Program-made: the position numbers and the translations under genes
Shown here: positions 1 through 6,774 of the stretch, one piece after another
Numbering within the stretch: the stretch's first letter is position 1
Layout: each line of letters starts with the position of its first letter
Source of the DNA: Novosphingobium sp.
GTDB taxonomy: Bacteria; Pseudomonadota; Alphaproteobacteria; Sphingomonadales; Sphingomonadaceae
Assembly (NCBI GenBank): GCA_027490345.1
Contig: JAIXYF010000160.1
Span: 1-9,745, forward strand
Length of the DNA stretch: 9,745 bases
Reading direction: 5' to 3'
The notes under the pieces: generated by a model
Told to the model about the DNA's origin: nothing
Databases searched by the model: none
Seen by the model: the letters and a program-made list of their open reading frames with translations, nothing else

Positions 1-1040
1 CCGCCGTGGAGCTGGAGGCACTTGTCCATAACTTCCCACTGCAGTTCGGTGTGCCACAGCTTGGCAGCGGCGCCTTCTTCGGCGGTCAGCTCGCGCTTCA
101 GATGCCGTGCCAGCGCCCAATCGAGGTGCGCCCAGCCCACCTGCAGCTTGGCCTTGATATCGGCGAGCGTGAAACGGGTGTTCTGAAAATCAAGGATCGG
201 CTTGCCGAACGCCTTGCGCTCACGCGTGAACTCGACCGTATCATCGAACGCCTTCTGCGCCGAAGCCTGCGCGCTGACCGCGATGGACAGGCGCTCCTGC
301 GGCAGTTCGCTCATCAGATAGATGAAGCCCTTGCCTTCTTCGCCGAGGCAATTGGTGATCGGCACGCGCACGTCTTCGAAGAACAACTCCGAGGTATCGG
401 CCTCATCCTGCCCGATCTTGTCAAGATTGCGGCCGCGCTTGAACCCTTCGCGGTCCGCTTCGACCAGCACGATCGACACGCCCTTCCAAGCTGGCTGCAC
501 TTCGGTGTCGGTTTTGCAGCAGACGAGGATCAGGTCTGCGTTCTGGCCGTTGGTGATATAGGTCTTTGACCCGTTGATCACATAGTGGTTGCCGTCCTTC
601 TTGGCGCTGGTGCGCATGCCCTGAAGGTCGGAACCGGTGCCCGGCTCGGTCATGGCGATGGCGGTAATCACTTCACCGGCCACCATCTTGGGCAGCCACT
701 TGCGCTTCTGCTCTTCCGAACCATAGGATACGAGGTAGTTCACCACGATATCCGACTGGAGCGAGAAGCCCGTTGCGACGCGGCCATAATAGGCGCTCTC
801 TTCATCGACGATGGCGTTGTAGCCGAAATCGAGGCCAAGACCGCCGTACTCCTCGGGAACGGTGGGGCAAAGCATGCCGAGCTCGCCAGCCTTGGGCCAG
901 ATCGACTTGGGCACGATTCCCGCCTCGGCCCATTCATTGGCGTGCGGGGCGATCTCGGTTTCGAGGTAGCGGCGAACAGTCTGGCGGAAAGCCTCGTGGT
1001 CAGCGTTGTAGGCAGTGCGGGGAATCAGATCGAGCGACAT
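1..1040 (-). CDS. Acyl-CoA dehydrogenase, N-terminal part (runs off the left edge)
   Basis: FAD-dependent acyl-CoA dehydrogenase, catalysing alpha,beta-desaturation of an acyl-CoA thioester with electrons passed to ETF (family knowledge). The 346 visible residues start MSLDLIPRTAYNADHEAF. The ATG at 1040 has a GGAGAG ribosome site (1047-1052) six bases upstream. An N-terminal helical domain is followed by the middle beta domain with the FAD/substrate motif AMTEPGTGSDLQG (about 129-141) and YVINGSKTYITNG (about 153-165), then the C-terminal helical domain. PQERL at 247-251 matches the place where long-chain and isovaleryl-CoA dehydrogenases carry their catalytic glutamate, making Glu249 the candidate base. 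RKAFGKPI (275-282) is the usual flavin-contact segment. The visible part ends in CLQLHG, so roughly the last 35-45 residues are missing. The family is certain; the substrate is not, though the Glu position favours a long or branched chain. It follows parB on the same strand after 110 bases and probably has its own promoter. Confidence 0.95.
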   Translation of the reverse strand, partial: MSLDLIPRTAYNADHEAFRQTVRRYLETEIAPHANEWAEAGIVPKSIWPKAGELGMLCPTVPEEYGGLGLDFGYNAIVDEESAYYGRVATGFSLQSDIVVNYLVSYGSEEQKRKWLPKMVAGEVITAIAMTEPGTGSDLQGMRTSAKKDGNHYVINGSKTYITNGQNADLILVCCKTDTEVQPAWKGVSIVLVEADREGFKRGRNLDKIGQDEADTSELFFEDVRVPITNCLGEEGKGFIYLMSELPQERLSIAVSAQASAQKAFDDTVEFTRERKAFGKPILDFQNTRFTLADIKAKLQVGWAHLDWALARHLKRELTAEEGAAAKLWHTELQWEVMDKCLQLHG

Positions 1041-1077
1041 GGCAGGCTCTCCGGTTTCGTGTCTCTTATCACCCTGA

Positions 1078-1107
1078 AAGATAGGCAAACCCACCCGGCC
1101 CGGTCAA
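1078..1107 (-). promoter_or_regulatory. Candidate sigma-70-type promoter of the acyl-CoA dehydrogenase gene
   Basis: Read on the minus strand, TTGACC (1107-1102) and TATCTT (1083-1078) are separated by 18 bases. The -10 box ends 37 bases before the ATG at 1040. The -35 box matches TTGACA at five of six positions and the -10 box matches TATAAT at four of six. This is the only stretch between parB and the dehydrogenase gene that could start transcription. No clear intrinsic terminator separates the two genes, so read-through from parB is also possible. Confidence 0.35.
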
Positions 1108-1124
1108 TCGAAATTAATCGACCG
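1101..1124. promoter_or_regulatory. Imperfect inverted repeat overlapping the candidate -35 box
   Basis: A 24-base imperfect palindrome. The outer arms CGGTC and GACCG pair perfectly, and 8 of the 12 positions in each half match overall. It covers the -35 box proposed for the acyl-CoA dehydrogenase promoter, a usual place for a repressor operator. No regulator gene is next to it, so the binding protein cannot be named. The match is modest and may be chance. Confidence 0.2.
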
Positions 1125-1150
1125 GTTAACATGCCCTTCTGTGCAGGATG

Positions 1151-2113
1151 TCAGATCTCGCCACCCGTCAGCCGCTGGCAAATAAGGTCGAGCTGATCGA
1201 GCGTCTTGTAGCGGATCGAAACCGAGCCCGTGCGCGGATCGGCATCGGCCTGAATCGTCACCTTCAGGCCGAGAAACTCTTCAAGGTGGGCCTGCACCGC
1301 CGCAATATCCGCCGAACTGGCCGGATCGCGCTCTGCCCGCGCCCGCCGCGGAGCGGAATCCGGCCGGACTGCGCGCTTGGCCAGCCGTTCGACATCGCGC
1401 ACCGAGTGCCCCTTTGCCACGGTCTCGCGCGCCAGCGGAACAGGATCGGGCAGGACCGCAAGGGCGCGGGCATGACCCATCGAAAGCTGCGCGCGCTCGA
1501 CCAGATCGAGCACTTCGTCCGGTAAGGTGAGCAGCCGCATGAGGTTCGCCACATGGCTGCGTGACTTGTCGACGAAGGTCGCGATCTCCTGCTGGGTCAG
1601 CCCATCCTGGTCGGAAAGCCGCTGATAGGCGCGCGCCTCCTCGATCGGATTGAGATCCTCACGCTGCAGGTTCTCGATGAGCGCGAGCGCCGTAACTTCC
1701 CGTTCGTCCAACTGGCGGACAATCGCCGGAATCTCGTGCACGCGCGCCTTCTGCGCCGCACGCCAGCGCCGCTCCCCGGCCACCAGCTGATAGCGCCCGC
1801 CCGCGATAGGCCGCACCACCACCGGCTGGATCACACCCCGTGCCGCGATCGACCGTGCCAGCTCATCCAGCGCGTCCTCATTGAAATGGCGGCGCGGCTG
1901 ATCGGGATGCGGTTCGATAGCGGCTACGCTGAGCATCGCCAGCCCGCTTTGCGGCGCGGTGTTGGCTTCCGCCGGGTTCGACACCGAAATGCGCGATACC
2001 GCCTCTTCCCGCCGCGTTTCGCCAAGCAGCGCGCCAAGCCCGCGGCCCAGCGCGGGCCGCTTTGCAACCTTGCTCGCCACGGCCCCTGCGGTGCTGTCCG
2101 TTTCGCCGCTCAT
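1151..2113 (-). CDS. parB: Chromosome-partitioning protein ParB (CTP-dependent DNA clamp)
   Basis: ParB binds parS, loads and slides on DNA as a CTP-gated clamp, and stimulates the ATPase of ParA to segregate newly replicated origins (family knowledge). The product is 320 residues. The basic N-terminal stretch RPALGRGLGALLG (19-31) is the usual ParA-interaction motif. The CTP-binding N domain holds GERRWRAA (113-120) and ENLQREDLNPIEEA (147-160), the two conserved boxes. A helix-turn-helix around LTQQEIATFVDKSRSHVANL (172-191) recognises parS. A charged linker (about 245-268) leads to a C-terminal dimerisation domain. The ATG at 2113 overlaps the parA stop codon by four bases (ATGA) and is preceded by GGAAGGAAG, so translation is probably coupled to parA. 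Three parS sites lie 0.9 to 3.4 kb upstream in the same operon. No key motif is missing. Confidence 0.98.
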   Translation of the reverse strand: MSGETDSTAGAVASKVAKRPALGRGLGALLGETRREEAVSRISVSNPAEANTAPQSGLAMLSVAAIEPHPDQPRRHFNEDALDELARSIAARGVIQPVVVRPIAGGRYQLVAGERRWRAAQKARVHEIPAIVRQLDEREVTALALIENLQREDLNPIEEARAYQRLSDQDGLTQQEIATFVDKSRSHVANLMRLLTLPDEVLDLVERAQLSMGHARALAVLPDPVPLARETVAKGHSVRDVERLAKRAVRPDSAPRRARAERDPASSADIAAVQAHLEEFLGLKVTIQADADPRTGSVSIRYKTLDQLDLICQRLTGGEI

Positions 2114-2886
2114 GCTGCTTCCTTCCGCTCCGGCAGGCGGCCGATCAGCTCGCGCGCCAGCTTCATATAAGCCTGCGATCCTGCGCAGGCATGGTCATAG
2201 ATCAAGGCCGGCAGACCATGGCTTGGCGCCTCGGACAGCCGCACGTTGCGCGGAATCACCGCTTCAAAAACAAGACCGTGCAGGCAGGAACGCACATCAT
2301 CGGCGACCTGATCGGTCAGCCGGTTGCGCCGATCATACATGGTGAGCACAATGCCCAAGATGCCGAGCGCCGGGTTGAACCGCTCCTGCACGCGCTCCAC
2401 CGTCTGTAGCAGCTGGCTCAACCCCTCCAGCGCGAAAAACTCGCACTGCAGCGGCACCAACAGCGAATCCGCCGCCGTCATCGCATTCAGGGTCAGGAGG
2501 CCGAGCGATGGCGGGCAATCGATCAGGCAGATGTCATGCCCGATCTCTTCCGTCAGCGCCGCGCGCAACTTGTCGGTGCGCCCGGTCTGGCCCACCAGCT
2601 CGACTTCCGCTCCCGAAAGATCGACCGTTGCCGGAATCACATCTAGGCCGGGAATCCGCGTCGACATCACGCAATCCGCAATGCTCGCCTGTTCGATCAG
2701 GAGATCATAGGACGACTTGTGCCGATCTGCTGCAGGCACGCCGATCCCGGTGGACGCATTGCCCTGCGGATCGAGATCGAGCAGCAGCACCTGCCATCCG
2801 GTGGCCGCCAGCGCGGTTGCGATGTTGATCGCGGTGGTCGTTTTCCCCACCCCACCCTTCTGATTCGCGACGGCTATCGTGATCAT
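2110..2886 (-). CDS. parA: Chromosome-partitioning ATPase ParA (Soj family)
   Basis: ParA dimerises with ATP on the nucleoid. ParB-parS complexes trigger hydrolysis, which moves the origin region (family knowledge). The product has 258 residues. MITIAVANQKGGVGKTTTAI opens with the deviant Walker A motif KGGVGKTT (10-17), including signature Lys10 and catalytic Lys15. The A-prime motif is DLDPQGN (37-43) and Walker B is LIDCPPSLG (121-129). I place the start at the ATG at 2886, whose ATGA overlaps the rsmG stop codon. The frame is open 39 codons further upstream, but that extension lies wholly inside rsmG and resembles no ParA N-terminus, whereas ParA proteins normally begin right at this methionine. 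The ribosome site is weak (an AGG about nine bases upstream), which fits coupling to rsmG. It lies between rsmG and parB, as in many bacteria. Confidence 0.97.
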   Translation of the reverse strand: MITIAVANQKGGVGKTTTAINIATALAATGWQVLLLDLDPQGNASTGIGVPAADRHKSSYDLLIEQASIADCVMSTRIPGLDVIPATVDLSGAEVELVGQTGRTDKLRAALTEEIGHDICLIDCPPSLGLLTLNAMTAADSLLVPLQCEFFALEGLSQLLQTVERVQERFNPALGILGIVLTMYDRRNRLTDQVADDVRSCLHGLVFEAVIPRNVRLSEAPSHGLPALIYDHACAGSQAYMKLARELIGRLPERKEAA

Positions 2887-3548
2887 CGACCTGAACCTCG
2901 CTTGCGTGTTGCGACTGCATCCCGCCGCCCGTGCACATGGCCAACGATAATGCCGGCCATCGGATCGGTTAACGACTGTTCCACGTGAAACACATGATTC
3001 CATCCGGATGTGACCGTATCGAGTTCATGCTGCGCCTTGGCCCCTTTCGGCAACAACCAGAGCGTTTCCGGTGTGGACAACCGGGCTGCACTCTCCAGCA
3101 ACCGGTCCAACGGAGCGAACGCACGCGCCGAAATGACCTGGCACTGCCGCGCAGGCAGATCCTCGACTCGCGTCAGAACGACTTCGACATGGGGCAGCTC
3201 CATCTCGGCTATCGCCCGCGTGAGCCACTCCGTCCTCAGCCTCCGCGAATCGACCAGTGTCACGGGTCGGTGAGGTTCAAGCGCGGCAATCACGAGGCCG
3301 GGGAAGCCGGCGCCGCTGCCAAGATCAAGCCAAGTCCCTTCCGGCAGTGTTCCACGTGAAACATGCAGCAGTTGCGCACTATCGGCAATGTGGCGCTGCC
3401 ACACCGCTTCAAGCGAGGGGCGAGAGACAAGGTTCTGCCGCGCATTCTCCTTGGTGAGCGCGGCCACCAGGACCTCAAGCCGCGCCATGGCCGCACCATG
3501 CAGCTCCTCCAACCACGCGCGCGAAGAGGCTTCTCCTGCCAGCATCAT
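2883..3548 (-). CDS. rsmG: 16S rRNA (guanine-N7) methyltransferase RsmG (GidB)
   Basis: RsmG is an S-adenosylmethionine-dependent methyltransferase that forms m7G at position 527 (E. coli numbering) of 16S rRNA. Its loss gives low-level streptomycin resistance in several bacteria (family knowledge). The product is 221 residues, near the usual 205-220. The family motif ENARQNLVSRPS (34-45) precedes the SAM-binding glycine-rich loop WLDLGSGAGFPGLVIA (73-88) and VTLVDSRRLRTEWL (96-109). ISARAFAPLDRLL (139-151) and LLPKGAKAQHEL (165-176) follow. Two adjacent ATG codons (3548 and 3545) could both serve. The first overlaps the mnmG stop as ATGA and has no strong ribosome site, implying coupled translation. 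The gene contains two 16-bp parS sites, at codons for VFHVEQ (186-191) and HVSRGT (62-67), so its sequence is under a DNA-level constraint as well. Its end overlaps the parA start by four bases. Confidence 0.97.
   Translation of the reverse strand: MMLAGEASSRAWLEELHGAAMARLEVLVAALTKENARQNLVSRPSLEAVWQRHIADSAQLLHVSRGTLPEGTWLDLGSGAGFPGLVIAALEPHRPVTLVDSRRLRTEWLTRAIAEMELPHVEVVLTRVEDLPARQCQVISARAFAPLDRLLESAARLSTPETLWLLPKGAKAQHELDTVTSGWNHVFHVEQSLTDPMAGIIVGHVHGRRDAVATRKRGSGR
2977..2992. promoter_or_regulatory. parS: parS centromere site (within rsmG)
   Basis: TGTTCCACGTGAAACA matches the known bacterial parS consensus TGTTNCACGTGAAACA in full. It lies in the 3' part of rsmG, about 90 bases before the parA start codon. 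On the coding strand it is read in the phase TG|TTT|CAC|GTG|GAA|CA and contributes to residues VFHVEQ. The ParB that would bind it is encoded 0.9 kb downstream in the same operon. Confidence 0.95.
3348..3363. promoter_or_regulatory. parS: parS centromere site (within rsmG, second copy)
   Basis: TGTTCCACGTGAAACA, identical to the site at 2977-2992 and in the same orientation, 371 bases away. It lies in the 5' half of rsmG. On the coding strand it is read in the phase T|GTT|TCA|CGT|GGA|ACA, giving residues HVSRGT, a different frame from the first copy. Full consensus match. Confidence 0.95.
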
Positions 3549-5392
3549 GCGGCAACGAGACGGCGCGCCGCGACAAGCAGGATCGCAAGCGCAGCCGGAG
3601 TGATCCCCGGCACCCGCCCCGCTGACGCCAAGGTATCAGGCCGCGCTTTCTCCAACCGTTCGATCATCTCTTTGGACAGGCCAGGCACATCCCCATAAGG
3701 GAAATGATCGCCCAGCGGCACGCCATCGCTGGCCCGAAGCTGCCTAAGCTCAGCCTCCTGCCGCGCGAGATATGGGGCGTAAGCCGCGTCCTCCGCCATT
3801 TCCTCCGCCAGATCAGCATCCGGCATGGCGCCGTCAAGCCAAGGTGCCAATCCAGCAAAATCGACTTCCGGAAATCGCAACCACTCGGCAAGCGATCGCC
3901 GCACACCATCACTACGCACCATGACGCCATGATCATTCAGCGCGCTGGGTGAAACCGACTGCGCTAACGCCGACTCCGCCCTCGCCCTCGCCTCCTGCCG
4001 TGCAGCGAACCACGTGGCACGGTCAGGCCCTACGCATCCGGCTGCCTGCGCCATAGGCGTCAGCCGCGTAGAGGCATTGTTGGCACGGAGCCGCAAGCGA
4101 TACTCCGCCCGGGCCGTCAGCATCCGATAAGGCTCTGACACGCCGTGCAGCGTGAGGTCATCGACCATCACCGCCATATAGCTCGACGCACGGTCAAGCG
4201 GCGCAGGTTCACAGCCCAGCACAGCGGCGGCGGCATGCATGCCAGCAATCAGCCCCTGAGCTGCAGCTTCCTCATAACCCGTTGTGCCATTGATCTGACC
4301 GGCACAATAAAGGCCAGACATCGCGCGCAACTCCAAGCTACGGCGCAGCGCGCGGGGATCGATGTGATCATACTCCACAGCATAGCCGGGCATGAGGATC
4401 TCGACCGCTTCCAGCCCTTCCATCGAACGCATCATCGCGTGCTGCACATCCGTAGGCAAGGAGGTGGAGACCCCATTGGGATAGATAGCATGATCATCAA
4501 GCCCTTCAGGCTCCAGGAAAACCTGATGCCCATCCCGGTCTCCGAAGCGGTGAATCTTGTCCTCGATTGACGGGCAATAGCGGGGGCCCTGCGCATCGAT
4601 GGCGCCGCTGAACAGCGGCGAACGATCTAGCCCGCCGCGGATGATCTCGTGGGTGTGCGCATTGGTTCGGGCAATCGCGCAGAACACCTGCGGCAGAACG
4701 CGCCCGGATGACAGTGCCGACATTGTCCACGGATCGGGATCACTGGGTTGCACCGGCAAGCGCGACCAATCGATCGTGCGGCCATCGAGTCGGGGCGGCG
4801 TCCCCGTCTTGAGGCGCGCCATGGGTAGGCCGGCGCTGCGCAATTGGGCGGCAAGCCGGTGCGCGGCATTCTCCCCAATACGTCCGCCAACCATGCGCTC
4901 CTCCCCGCGGAACAACCGCCCTCCAAGGAACGTGCCGGTGCACAGCACAACCGCTTTCGCCTCCAGCCGGATGCCATCGGCTAGATCGATCCCGCTGACG
5001 ACCTCTCCAGCCAGACGCAGCGCTGCCGCTTCGCCGGGCACAATCGTCAGCCCAGCCTGCGCCGCGAGGCGCTGCTGAATCGCAACGCGAAACCGCTTAC
5101 GGTCTGCCTGAATGCGCGGCCCCTGCACCGCGCTGCCTTTGCTCCGGTTGAGCATGCGATAGTGGATTGCGGCCGCATCGGCTGCCCGCGCGATCAAGCC
5201 ATCGAAGGCATCGACCTCGCGTACGAGGTGGCCCTTGCCTAGCCCCCCGATTGCGGGATTGCAGGACATGGCGCCGATTGTGGCCGGATCGAAACTGACC
5301 AGAGCCGTGCGTGCGCCCATCCGCGCGGCGACAGCGGCGGCCTCCACACCGGCGTGCCCCCCGCCGACCACGATGATATCGAACTGGTGCAT
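3545..5392 (-). CDS. mnmG: tRNA uridine-34 5-carboxymethylaminomethyl modification enzyme MnmG (GidA)
   Basis: An FAD- and NADH-dependent enzyme. With MnmE it installs the carboxymethylaminomethyl group on C5 of wobble U34 in tRNAs reading split codon boxes, using methylenetetrahydrofolate as carbon donor (family knowledge). The product is 615 residues, close to the usual 620-630. The Rossmann FAD motif GGGHAG is at 10-15 of MHQFDIIVVGGGHAGVEAA. AMSCNPAIGGLGKGHLV (41-57) carries the first conserved Cys. PRYCPSIEDK (270-279) carries the second conserved Cys, Cys273. IYPNGVSTSLP is at 303-313 and GLYCAGQINGTTGYEEAAAQ at 360-379. The C-terminal helical domain, which binds MnmE and tRNA, begins around residue 420 with SSYMAVMVDDL just before it. 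The start is ATG 5392 with a weak GGAG seven bases upstream. A parS site lies in the 72-base gap to mnmE. The stop overlaps the rsmG start (ATGA). Confidence 0.98.
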   Translation of the reverse strand: MHQFDIIVVGGGHAGVEAAAVAARMGARTALVSFDPATIGAMSCNPAIGGLGKGHLVREVDAFDGLIARAADAAAIHYRMLNRSKGSAVQGPRIQADRKRFRVAIQQRLAAQAGLTIVPGEAAALRLAGEVVSGIDLADGIRLEAKAVVLCTGTFLGGRLFRGEERMVGGRIGENAAHRLAAQLRSAGLPMARLKTGTPPRLDGRTIDWSRLPVQPSDPDPWTMSALSSGRVLPQVFCAIARTNAHTHEIIRGGLDRSPLFSGAIDAQGPRYCPSIEDKIHRFGDRDGHQVFLEPEGLDDHAIYPNGVSTSLPTDVQHAMMRSMEGLEAVEILMPGYAVEYDHIDPRALRRSLELRAMSGLYCAGQINGTTGYEEAAAQGLIAGMHAAAAVLGCEPAPLDRASSYMAVMVDDLTLHGVSEPYRMLTARAEYRLRLRANNASTRLTPMAQAAGCVGPDRATWFAARQEARARAESALAQSVSPSALNDHGVMVRSDGVRRSLAEWLRFPEVDFAGLAPWLDGAMPDADLAEEMAEDAAYAPYLARQEAELRQLRASDGVPLGDHFPYGDVPGLSKEMIERLEKARPDTLASAGRVPGITPAALAILLVAARRLVAA

Positions 5393-5398
5393 CGCGCT

Positions 5399-5427
5399 CC
5401 GATACCCAATTCGCGGAGACGCGTCAA
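5399..5427 (-). promoter_or_regulatory. Weak candidate promoter just upstream of mnmG
   Basis: On the minus strand TTGACG (5427-5422) and TATCGG (5404-5399) are 17 bases apart. The -35 box matches five of six consensus bases but the -10 only three. If used, the transcript would begin at or within a base or two of the mnmG ATG (5392), giving a leaderless message. The GGAG that would otherwise serve as ribosome site overlaps the -10 box. The gene may instead be read only from upstream of mnmE. Confidence 0.2.
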
Positions 5428-5448
5428 AGCTCAGCCGGTGGCACGCGG

Positions 5449-5464
5449 TGTTTCACGTGAAACA
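5449..5464. promoter_or_regulatory. parS: parS centromere site (mnmE-mnmG gap)
   Basis: TGTTTCACGTGAAACA is a perfect 16-base palindrome and a full match to the parS consensus. It differs from the two rsmG copies only by T instead of C at the fifth base. It begins on the base directly after the mnmE stop codon (5465-5467) and ends 56 bases before the mnmG start. It is therefore the only one of the three copies that is non-coding. Confidence 0.95.
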
Positions 5465-6760
5465 TCACTTGCCGATACAGAACCGTCCGAACAGCGCGTC
5501 AAGCATGTCCTCCGTGCCCGCACGGCCCACGAGCCGGTCAAGCGCCGCTCTGGCCAAACGCAGGCTCTCCGCTGCAAGAAGCGGATCGTTCTGCTGCGCG
5601 CCTTCGGCAACGGCATCGGCCACTTCGCTGAGCAGGCCATGCTGCCGCGCATTAAGTGCCACTTCCCCCGGAACCGGCAGGGCTGAACGCGCGTGCGAAA
5701 CGAGTGCGGCGCGCAGTGCGCCAAGTCCCTCACCCGTCACCGCCGAGAGACGAAACCGCGCATCACATTTCTTCGGCGCGTCGGCCTTGTCGCACTGCGC
5801 GGCAATCTCCCACACCGCGCTGCCTGATGGTCCCTCACCTTGCGGCCCAAGCCAGAGCACAAGATCGGCACGTGCCGCTTCTGCGCGGGCGCGCGCAATC
5901 CCGACCTGCTCGATGGCACCCGCGCCTTCATCGCGCAGACCTGCAGTATCGACGAAGGTAAACGGTGTGCCTTCCAGCGCCACGGCGCGCTGCAAGACAT
6001 CGCGCGTGGTCCCCGGCTCAGCGGCGGTGATGGCTGCATCGTCATCAACCAACACATTGAACAACGTAGATTTTCCCGCATTAGGCGGCCCGGCAAGAAC
6101 CACCCGGAAGCCTTCCCGCAGCGGTTCTGCGCGCGGCCGCGCCAACCAAGCTGCAAGATCCTCCGCCAAGGCTGCGCTGGCGCCGCCAAAGCCTGCGGGC
6201 AGACCGCTGCCCTGCTCGTCGATGTCGTCGTCGCCTGCAAAATCGAGCGCGGCTTCCAGCGTTGCGGACAGCGCCAGCAACCGGCCGCGCCAATCCGTCA
6301 CCTGCCGGGAAAGCACCCCATCAAGAACCGCGAGTGCTGCGCGCCGTTGCAGCTCGGTCTCGGCGCTGAGCAAGTCAGCCAAACCTTCCGCTTCAGCAAG
6401 ATCGATCCGGCCGTTGGCGAACGCCCGGCGCGTGAACTCACCCGACTCGGCCTTGCGCAATCCGGGCAGGGCCCCCAGTGCCGCCTCCACCGCAGCAACG
6501 ACCGCCCGGCCGCCATGCAAGTGCAGCTCGGCGCAATCCTCGCCTGTTGCCGTACCAGGTCCGGGAAGCCAGAGCACCAGAGCCCGGTCCAGCAGCTCAC
6601 CGCCTGAATTGGTAAGCGCCGCCAATGTGGCTCGGCGCGGCTGCAGGCGCTTTCCTGCCAACGCGGCCAAGGCCCGACCTGCCCCCGCACCGCTGATACG
6701 GATCACTGCGATCCCGGCGGGAGGCGCGCCAGAGCTCAGCGCAAAGATCGTCTCGGTCAT
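5465..6760 (-). CDS. mnmE: tRNA modification GTPase MnmE (TrmE)
   Basis: A potassium-activated GTPase that works with MnmG on wobble U34 of tRNA; GTP hydrolysis by paired G domains drives the modification (family knowledge). The product is 431 residues, slightly shorter than the usual 440-460. The N-terminal folate-binding domain begins MTETIFALSSGAPPAGIAVI and includes GEFTRRAFANGRIDLAEAEG (107-126). An inserted G domain follows, with G1 GPPNAGKST (224-232), G2 PGTTRDV (249-255) and G3 DTAGLR (271-276). The C-terminus FCIGK supplies the invariant CxGK motif. The G4 motif is unusual: DKAD at 324-327 where NKxD is expected. The start is ATG 6760, 14 bases after the stop of the DUF6489-type gene, with only a weak ribosome site, so the two genes are probably co-transcribed. 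A parS site abuts the stop codon. Identity is certain from domain order and partner genes. Confidence 0.97.
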   Translation of the reverse strand: MTETIFALSSGAPPAGIAVIRISGAGAGRALAALAGKRLQPRRATLAALTNSGGELLDRALVLWLPGPGTATGEDCAELHLHGGRAVVAAVEAALGALPGLRKAESGEFTRRAFANGRIDLAEAEGLADLLSAETELQRRAALAVLDGVLSRQVTDWRGRLLALSATLEAALDFAGDDDIDEQGSGLPAGFGGASAALAEDLAAWLARPRAEPLREGFRVVLAGPPNAGKSTLFNVLVDDDAAITAAEPGTTRDVLQRAVALEGTPFTFVDTAGLRDEGAGAIEQVGIARARAEAARADLVLWLGPQGEGPSGSAVWEIAAQCDKADAPKKCDARFRLSAVTGEGLGALRAALVSHARSALPVPGEVALNARQHGLLSEVADAVAEGAQQNDPLLAAESLRLARAALDRLVGRAGTEDMLDALFGRFCIGK

Positions 6761-6774
6761 GCTGGGGCCCGGTA

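Noticed and set aside
1114..1129. TTAA-N8-TTAA, resembling a CtrA binding site
   Set aside because: The spacing is eight bases, whereas CtrA sites need seven; no other half-site pair is in register.
2887..3003. 39-codon N-terminal extension of parA
   Set aside because: It overlaps the end of rsmG entirely, has no ParA-like sequence, and the internal ATG gives the standard ParA N-terminus with an ATGA overlap.
3072..3080. TGTGGACAA, one mismatch from a DnaA box
   Set aside because: A single site inside the rsmG coding sequence with no neighbouring boxes or AT-rich stretch; it gives no support for an origin here.
4011..4016. Further CACGTG cores (also at 5869-5874 and 8103-8108)
   Set aside because: The flanks of these cores differ from parS at many positions; a bare six-base core is expected by chance.
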